Notes under the pieces: generated by a model | Told to the model about the DNA's origin: nothing | The model's input: only the letters and a program-made list of their open reading frames with translations | Database searches by the model: none | Program-made: the position numbers and the translations under genes | Assembly (NCBI GenBank): GCA_031282565.1 | Contig: JAITDL010000005.1 | Span: 1-5,391, forward strand | DNA length: 5,391 nucleotides | Direction: 5' to 3' | Source: Puniceicoccales bacterium | Lineage (GTDB): Bacteria > Verrucomicrobiota > Verrucomicrobiia > Opitutales > JAIRLM01 | Part shown: positions 1-5,391 of the stretch, piece by piece | How positions within the stretch are numbered: position 1 is the first letter of the stretch | How the letters are laid out: every line of letters starts with the position of its first letter

Positions 1-2
1 AG

Positions 3-482
3 GGCGATGACGATGCATTGCATTTTTATTCGCCGTTCGGAGTAGAGCTAGCATTCGGCGAATGCACACTTTTTCAAGGCACTAGTGCATATCTGGTTTC
101 ACTATCTTCCGATGATTCCGTTGATGAATGCGTGAGAATCGGTAGCAGTTTTTCGCCGACGATACGGTCATTTAAAAAGGATGCTACCGATGGACTGACA
201 TACGAATACGTGAGCGGAAAGAAAACTGGCCGCTATCTATTGCCTAACGAAGTCATGGCGAAATTTCTCCCATTTGATGTGTCATCCGGCAACTTTCTTT
301 GCATGGCAGACAGCACATCAAAAAAGGTCGTGGTATGGCGCGATGGGCAAGCGTGCAGCATCACATTCGATCTTGAGAAAATGACACTCGAAGGCAATTG
401 TAGAAGTTTTTTTACGGGAGACTTGCAATTCAAAATCAACGCAGATGAACCGCAATCGGTCATGGAACGAAAACTAAATTTT
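3..482 (+). other. Beta-rich N-terminal region of the giant protein
   Basis: Residues 1-160 alternate short hydrophobic stretches with Gly, Asn, Asp and Ser turns, as in VVVW at 109-112 followed by a charged turn. This pattern suggests a beta-sandwich or propeller-like fold. I recognise no named domain. The region is cut at its left edge, so the fold cannot be counted or closed. From about residue 160 the composition changes to long charged, helix-favouring segments. Confidence 0.35.
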
Positions 483-3400
483 CTACACCAAATGTTGTCC
501 AAAATCGATGCAGATGGCCGACGCGATGAAGATACAGTTAGTCTAAGCAGTGAAACGCGCAGCAAAATAGTGGAAGGCCTTGATGAAGTTGTGCGCAGTG
601 GCGCATTTGCAATCGCAAATGAAGCAGTAAAAACCATGGCCAGCAAATGTTTTGTGAAACTATTTGAATCACGCCGTGATAACGATGCGACAGTTGGTAA
701 ACAAAATGCATTTCTTCTTGGGCATCTTCCAGGCGCCATGGAAGTGTCTACTGGACATGACACAGAAGTTCGTGATGTTCTGGTGGGAAATGCGAAAGCG
801 GCTAGGTTGCTCCAGGACAAATTCTGTGACATTGCCGATGTATTATACGCGACGTTGTTGGCAGATGCCAGTGGCCGTGATCCGGCAGATCGTGCCGAGT
901 TTATAGCGGAATTGACATCTCTCAGCAGGACAATGTGCGAGGTCGAACTTACAGATGTGGATGTTAGGTTGGCGAAGCATTGGCGCAGAGACAAATACCA
1001 ATTATTGACTTGCTGCGATGAGGCAGCGACAAAAAAATTAAAAGAAAAATGGGATAGCCGCCTATATCGCGCTGCGAAGCTTCAAACCATGTTGAAGTTT
1101 AATTTGTTTAATGTGATGCCGCTGAAAGGCAAATCGACACTACGCAACAGGATGGCGGATGCCGCTCCTAGGATTAGCGTGAAAATTGGAGCGTCTGCGG
1201 AAGCTGGACAGCTTCGGGAGTCGAGCATGGTTTCATCGGAAACAAGTGCCAGATCCACTGATACCAATTTTGCGAACGTCGGGATGCGTCCTCTCAAGAT
1301 TATTCTCGGCATGGGGTTGGGTGACATGTTTGATTTTAGTGATGGCGCGACGCAGCCGCATGACGTCGAGACAACCGGTGATACCGTGCTGGATGCGTAT
1401 AGAAGGACCGTAAATGGCGAATTTATAAGAAATGGAGACATTTTTTGGCCAAAGGTGGACGCTGCACTCGCAGAAGGTGGAGATATCGGAGGGCTGTGTC
1501 ACAGGTGCGATTCGGCGGTCGCTGTCATTGGCGAAGAAGTGCAAATAATCGAACAAGTTCTTGTCGAAGAAGTGAAGGCCATAAATGCAATTTTGCATGG
1601 CAATGTGTCAGATGCCGTTAAGATGCAAAGAACTGCTGGCGGTCTCCAAAGACCAACGATCGATGCGCTGGTGGAGCTACTTCTTTTGTCGAGGGCCGAT
1701 GATGACAGTGGCGTAGATGCCAAAAAGTTTTACGAAGAATATAAATTGCGCTACGACAACTCATTAACATCAAGCGCGCAGATTGAGCCGCTGATTTCCG
1801 AGATGCATAATTACCTCATAGTTAAAACCAGTTTGGATTATGCCAAACGCATAGCTTCACAGATCGCAGATCTCGATAGTAAAGTCCATGGATTAGCGGA
1901 TGCCGGCACATCTGCAGCAGGTGCATTGCAAATGAGGATGGCAATTCGCGAGTCATTCGGACAACTCGTTACGGCAATCTCAAGCGGACGGTGCTATGAT
2001 CCCGAAAAGGAATTGTTTATTCTGCATTTTGAGTACGTAACCGGATTTCGTCTTAAGCTCAAACAGGTCGAAACCCTTCGGAAGGTATTGGGGCGCATGG
2101 AATCGCCAAACGAAGAAGATCGCTCTGTCCTCTTCCAGCTAATGATGGGTGGCGGTAAAACATCGGTCATACTGTCGCTTTTGGCAAAAATTTTAGCTGG
2201 CCGTGGTAAGATTGTAGTTTGTGCGAATCACAGTAGCCAGCATTCGACGATGAGCGAAGATCTAAGAGCATACCAGCGCAGCCGCTACAATCAAACGCTC
2301 CACAGAATAGACTATGAAATTGGCGATGTCAAACACATGGAAGTAGTTAAACGTATCCGCGACGAGCTATTGGCGGCCGTAAAAGACCGTGGAGTTGTCT
2401 CCATACAAAGCACGACATTGCGCGCACTCCACATAATGCGAGCCAAATTAACCGTTGAACGCTACACTAAAATGATTGACAGCGCCGACGATAGGAAGCT
2501 TGACGTAATTAATGAAATTGCGAAAATATTGCACGACAATTGTCTAATGATGTGTGATGAGGCTGACATCAACCTCAATCCGGCGATGTCGGTTAATCTG
2601 CCAATTGGAAAAAAGGTCGATTTCACTGCGGAACATAAGCGTGTTTTTGCTGATTTCTTTTCAGTCATTGCGGAAAATAGGGATCTCATTGCCGCCGTTG
2701 GAAGCGGCAATGGTTTGGACGCCGCCCAGCTGAGGCGAATAGTGGAGGGTTCATTTGTAAAACTTGGATTGCCGTTTGATGGCACGACAAATCCGACGTT
2801 GGATGCAGCAGTTGCGTTCGTTCTAAGGAACGTTGCGCCGTCTGATCCGCCGACTCCCTTCGAAGCTGGCATAGGCACGCAAATGGGTGCGCCAAACTTC
2901 GAGAAAGTCTGTTTGGTTTGCGGTCTCGTCGAAACGCTATGCTACGTGTCCAAGAAAAAGTTTTGCGAGCACTTCGGATTCAGGAAAACTCCGATCGCCG
3001 CCGGCAAATTTTCCGTGCAGGTAGTTCCATACACGGCGGCGAACACTCCATCGACCGGCGAATATGCGAATCCAATGGAGGTTGTGGTTTTTGGAAATAT
3101 TGCACACATACTTAGCATTGGGGCTAGGGCTGATTCGTTGCCTGGGTCAGCCATCTACTGCGAATTAGATGAGTTTATTACAAAGACCGCCGGGAATATT
3201 ACGTCGCCACAGTTTGCTATGCTTAGTGCGAAGTTTCCTGAACATGCCGCTAGGATAATTGATGCGACGTCCAGAAGCAGTAAGGCTGAACTTGATGTAG
3301 CAATTAAGGCGCTGTGCGATGCTGCCTTTGCTGAATTTGTTACCGACGGGAAGGATGCGACGTGGTGCTTTGCCCGTCTTCTAGAGTGGAAATACATGCA

Positions 3401-5390
3401 CAACAATGCGACCTACAGAGGTTCGAGTTATGCGCAAATGCTAGCGTTCACAATGAATATTGCGGCAACTGGAACGCCGAGCAATATTGATTTGCTTGGC
3501 CCCATGGCCAACCCAGGAGCACAGGTGCTTGAAGCTGGCGTTTCCTCGCGGGTTGAACTTAAGGTGTATTCTGACTTGAAGAGTAAGGATTCCGTCCTGT
3601 TCCACGTGCCGAAAATCGCCAAGCCAAATAATCCGAGCATTGTCAGTGCAGTCCTAGAAGCTCGCGATGCGGAGATCGCTAAGACTCCTTCCTCTCCAAA
3701 GGGCAATTTTAGCGCCATAATGGATGCGGCTGGACTGTTTAAGGCGCTAAAAAACCGAGATGTTGCGATGCAAATAGCGGAACATCTTGATTCCATCGGC
3801 GATCGTGGTCGTGGAGTGCTATTTTTCGAGGATGGCGCATGGAAGGTGTTGCTTAGTGGCGGAGCAGTGGTATGCGTGCCGAATCTGACAGAAGGGGCCA
3901 TCCAAGCGGCAACTGGCCTCAGAAAAGAACGACTATTTGTCTTATTTGATCAGGCACATTGCATTGGCATCGACACTAAACTTGCCATAGATGCCCGCGC
4001 AATGCTGACTGTCAGCGCTACGCACACGCCAAACAGCCTATTCTTGCAGGCAGTTTTGCGCGAGCGCCAGTTCTTTTCCGGGCAGAAGGTGGACATCTGC
4101 ATGGTTGAACAGCAGGATGATCCCCAGCTCCCACCATGCGAAGAGTTTATTAGTTTCATACAGCGATCGCGGGAAATTGAGCGGTCAGCCGTAGCTGCGC
4201 AGCGCTATCAGGCCCTGAAAATGCAATACCTAGACAACATCATTAAACAGATTTTCGATAGGATTTCGCACCTGGAAGGCGTGCTCAAACAGCAGGGAAT
4301 GTTCGCCGCATTGCGCAGACGTAGAATCCTCAAATTGCTAAAATTATACGCCGAGTCGCTAGAAAAGATGACCACCATAAAACATGAATTTAATTGCGTA
4401 GCCTGGTATGGCCAATGCGCCAGGGAAGTCCCAGCGCTTGAAGATTTCACTTCCTATGCCAATGGATTAGGATCTTTGACGGCGGGTTTATCTGGACTGG
4501 ATCGTGAGTTCGCGGCAGGAGTTGAAAGATTTCGTAAAAGGTTTTTTACTCAAAACGCACAGACATTTGAAAACATTGGCGCCGTAATGGTGGGTGGCGC
4601 AGAGCAGGAGCGCGGAATGGAAGTCCAGTCTGAGACCGAAACTGAGACTGAAACGCAGGCCGAAACTCAGGCGGAAGCGCAGACGGAAGCTATTTTTGCC
4701 GGCATTGAGGCGCAGCGCGCAGCTCTGGCGGCAATGGCGAAGGACGCCGATTGTGTCGTCGAACCGAAACTCAGCCAGGCAGTTACCCTAACAGCTAGCG
4801 ACCGCGATTTTGCTGCAAAAATCGTTGAACGAAATGCATTTCCGATAGCCAGAAGTCTTGGCCTTGGCAGCTTCCGCGCAGTGAAGCTAATAGTGGGCGC
4901 AATCGCAGGCTATTCAGTTGATGAACTCATTGGCGAAATTGAGCGTGCTGGTAGTTGTATTCCGCCGGATGTCATGGCAGGAATAAGAGGTGCAGTTGAA
5001 TCTTCCATAGAGCATGGAGATGTCCTAGCTTTGGATTTTAAGAAAAGTAAATTTTTTGAAATTCTTCGGCAAGCCGGCGAAAAGTTTAGACATGTAGATC
5101 GAGCTGCGAGCACTAGACTGTTGAGGGAATCACCTCCAAAAACCGGCACATTCGACGAGTTTCTTGTGCATTTTGCCAGCAGTTGGGCCGATATCGATAG
5201 CTGCAGGAGCAAACTGACGACCGGTGCATTTAAAAAATTCTATGACGCAAAAGATAAAAGTGAAATTTCCGAGCATCTTTTTAAAAATGTGGTAGTGGCA
5301 TTTGCCGCTCAATGCGACTCAGCAAGGCGGTTCGTCGATGTATGTGACGTGCTTGAGCAATTGTTCGACGAAACCAAAGTTCCAAAGGTA
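3..5390 (+). CDS. Giant SF2 helicase-like ATPase, DUF3638/DUF3645-related, partial at both ends
   Basis: One frame stays open for 1,796 codons without a stop and covers the whole window, so both gene ends are missing. The first in-frame ATG is at 255 (residue 85). No convincing ribosome binding site precedes it, and coding sequence continues upstream of it, so I expect the real start before base 1. Visible motifs are a P-loop (GGGKTS, 716-721), a Walker B box (CDEAD, 851-855), AATGTP (1154-1159), DQAHCIGIDTKL (1316-1327) and QAVLRERQ (1349-1356). They occur in the order of SF2 helicase motifs I, II, III, V and VI. The last two resemble the DUF3645 signature found downstream of DUF3638 in giant eukaryotic proteins of unknown function. 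No membrane segment is apparent, so a cytosolic or delivered soluble protein is likely. ATP binding and hydrolysis are well supported by the motifs. Nucleic-acid or protein remodelling is inference, and the substrate and pathway are unknown. The coding call is near certain and the family assignment is moderate. Confidence 0.95.
483..2069 (+). other. Helical middle region preceding the ATPase core
   Basis: Residues ~161-689 are dominated by helix-favouring segments rich in Ala, Leu, Glu, Lys and Asp. A probably flexible Ser/Thr-rich linker lies near residues 400-420. Just before the ATPase core (about 590-690) a helical stretch contains HNYLIVKTSLDYAKR. This resembles the helical segment that, as I recall, precedes the P-loop in DUF3638 proteins. 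No catalytic motif is recognised. The likely role is a scaffold or substrate-recognition arm, which is inference only. Confidence 0.4.
2070..2672 (+). other. ATP-binding lobe (DUF3638-like, SF2 motifs I and II)
   Basis: The P-loop is QLMMGGGKTS with the catalytic-type lysine at 719 and threonine at 720. It is followed by a hydrophobic helix and a beta strand, IVVCANHSSQ (737-746), in the place of motif Ia. A further conserved-looking stretch, VVSIQSTTLRAL (798-809), sits where motif Ib is expected. The Walker B box is LMMCDEAD (848-855), a literal DEAD with acidic residues at 852, 853 and 855. The 133-residue spacing from K719 to D852 is compatible with an SF2 helicase N-lobe. All residues needed for Mg-ATP binding appear intact, so this lobe is expected to be active. 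From memory, eukaryotic DUF3638 proteins have MGxGKTxVI and DESDE at the equivalent places. Confidence 0.75.
2673..3449 (+). other. Connecting region between the two ATPase lobes
   Basis: Residues 891-1149 join the DEAD box to the AATGTP motif and are long for a plain SF2 helicase. The region holds a Cys-rich patch (C970, C973, C980, C988, H990) and a hydrophobic run with VVVFGNIAHILSIG around residues 1029-1042. A helical part near the end leads into an aromatic Tyr/Trp/Phe-rich segment just before the second lobe. No known domain is recognised. It may be a lineage-specific insertion that shapes the substrate channel. Confidence 0.35.
3450..4097 (+). other. Second ATPase lobe (DUF3645-like, SF2 motifs III, V and VI)
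   Basis: The lobe begins with NIAATGTPSN (1152-1161), close to the SAT/TGTP motif III of SF2 enzymes. A strand RGVLFF (1270-1275) fits motif IV. Then DQAHCIGIDTKL (1316-1327), RA (1332-1333) and QAVLRERQ (1349-1356) follow in the order of motifs V and VI. From memory the DUF3645 signature reads like D-x-HTRGTDLKLP, then RA, then LTKDRLVQA and MRMR. Here the His, Gly, Asp, Lys-Leu, Arg-Ala, Gln-Ala and Arg-x-Arg positions are kept, while Thr-Arg before the Gly becomes Cys-Ile. R1353 or R1355 is the likely arginine finger. Family membership is plausible but divergent. Confidence 0.6.
4161..4394 (+). other. Charged helical, possibly coiled-coil segment
   Basis: Residues 1387-1464 contain no proline and almost no glycine. 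They alternate charged and hydrophobic positions, with Leu, Ile and Met spaced roughly every three to four residues. A cluster of five arginines near 1440 (RRRR with flanking basics) gives a strong local positive charge. The segment directly follows motif VI, so it may be a lever, an oligomerisation arm or a nucleic-acid-contacting helix. Coiled-coil formation is judged by eye only. Confidence 0.45.
4632..4691 (+). repeat. Degenerate 6-bp coding repeat, Glu-Thr/Gln-Ala tract
   Basis: About ten imperfect six-base units of the form GA(G/A)-AC(N) or CAG-GC(N) encode alternating acidic and small or polar residues. The tract starts ETETETETQAETQ (residues 1544-1556) and ends QTEA. It follows an AEQERGMEVQ stretch (1533-1542). 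The unit length is a multiple of three, so copy-number slippage would keep the frame. The tract is probably a flexible acidic linker between the ATPase part and the C-terminal region. The same bases in another frame give an Arg/Lys-rich shadow peptide that should not be annotated. Confidence 0.8.
4692..5390 (+). other. Helical C-terminal region, cut by window end
   Basis: Residues 1564-1796 look mostly alpha-helical, with several amphipathic segments separated by short Gly, Pro or Asp turns, for example PKTG near 1713. A stretch around 1615-1650 (SLGLGSFRAVKLIVGAIAGY, then DELIGEIERAG) could be a small helical bundle. No catalytic motif or named domain is recognised. The gene continues beyond the right edge, so further domains may follow. 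Confidence 0.4.
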
Positions 5391-5391
5391 T

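Noticed and set aside
255..257. First in-frame ATG as gene start
   Set aside because: There is no ribosome binding site before it, and the frame upstream (residues 1-84) reads like ordinary protein, so the start is more likely outside the window.
233..994. 253-codon open frame on the - strand
   Set aside because: It lies wholly antisense to the long coding frame. Its product is a Ser/Arg/Thr-rich composition without recognisable motifs, typical of a shadow frame.
1082..1598. Two overlapping - strand frames of about 120 codons
   Set aside because: They overlap each other in different frames and lie antisense to the main gene, with no motif or ribosome binding site.
1667..1674. Chi-like octamer GCTGGTGG
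   Set aside because: A single copy inside a coding region is expected by chance and says nothing about function here.
3428..3901. 157-codon open frame on the - strand
   Set aside because: It is antisense to the motif III-IV part of the ATPase, which is clearly the coding strand. The product looks like low-information Ser/Ala-rich sequence.
4594..4791. 65-codon + strand frame encoding an Arg/Lys-rich peptide
   Set aside because: It is the out-of-frame reading of the Glu/Thr/Gln repeat. The basic composition follows from the repeat unit and not from a real nucleic-acid-binding peptide.

Overview
The whole window lies inside one very large protein-coding gene on the + strand. Reading from base 3, there is no stop codon through base 5390, giving 1,796 codons (roughly 195-200 kDa). 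The frame is open at both ends, so the true start and stop lie outside the window. No RNA gene, intergenic gap, promoter, terminator, CRISPR array or insertion sequence is visible. The shorter reading frames on either strand are shadows of this gene.

The fragment reads as a giant superfamily 2 (SF2) helicase-like ATPase. Its order is: a beta-rich N-terminal part (residues ~1-160); a long, mostly helical middle (~160-700); an ATP-binding lobe with a P-loop (GGGKTS, 716-721) and a DEAD Walker B box (852-855); a ~290-residue connecting region; a second lobe with AATGTP (1154-1159), DQAHCIGIDTKL (1316-1327) and QAVLRERQ (1349-1356); a charged helical stretch (1387-1465); a short Glu/Thr/Gln/Ala repeat (1544-1563); and a helical C-terminal region running off the end. 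The order and local wording of these motifs resemble the poorly characterised DUF3638/DUF3645 giant proteins. Those are best known from eukaryotes, with some bacterial relatives. The match is from memory of the family, and the sequence is divergent.

The organism is uncertain. Sampled lines give GC in the mid-to-upper 40s percent. An intronless frame of this length fits a bacterium or a large DNA virus, though an intron-poor protist is possible. From recollection, bacterial DUF3638-like proteins occur in host-associated groups such as Endozoicomonas-like gammaproteobacteria and chlamydia-like bacteria. That would fit, but nothing in the window proves it. No partner genes are visible, so the operon or system context cannot be judged here.
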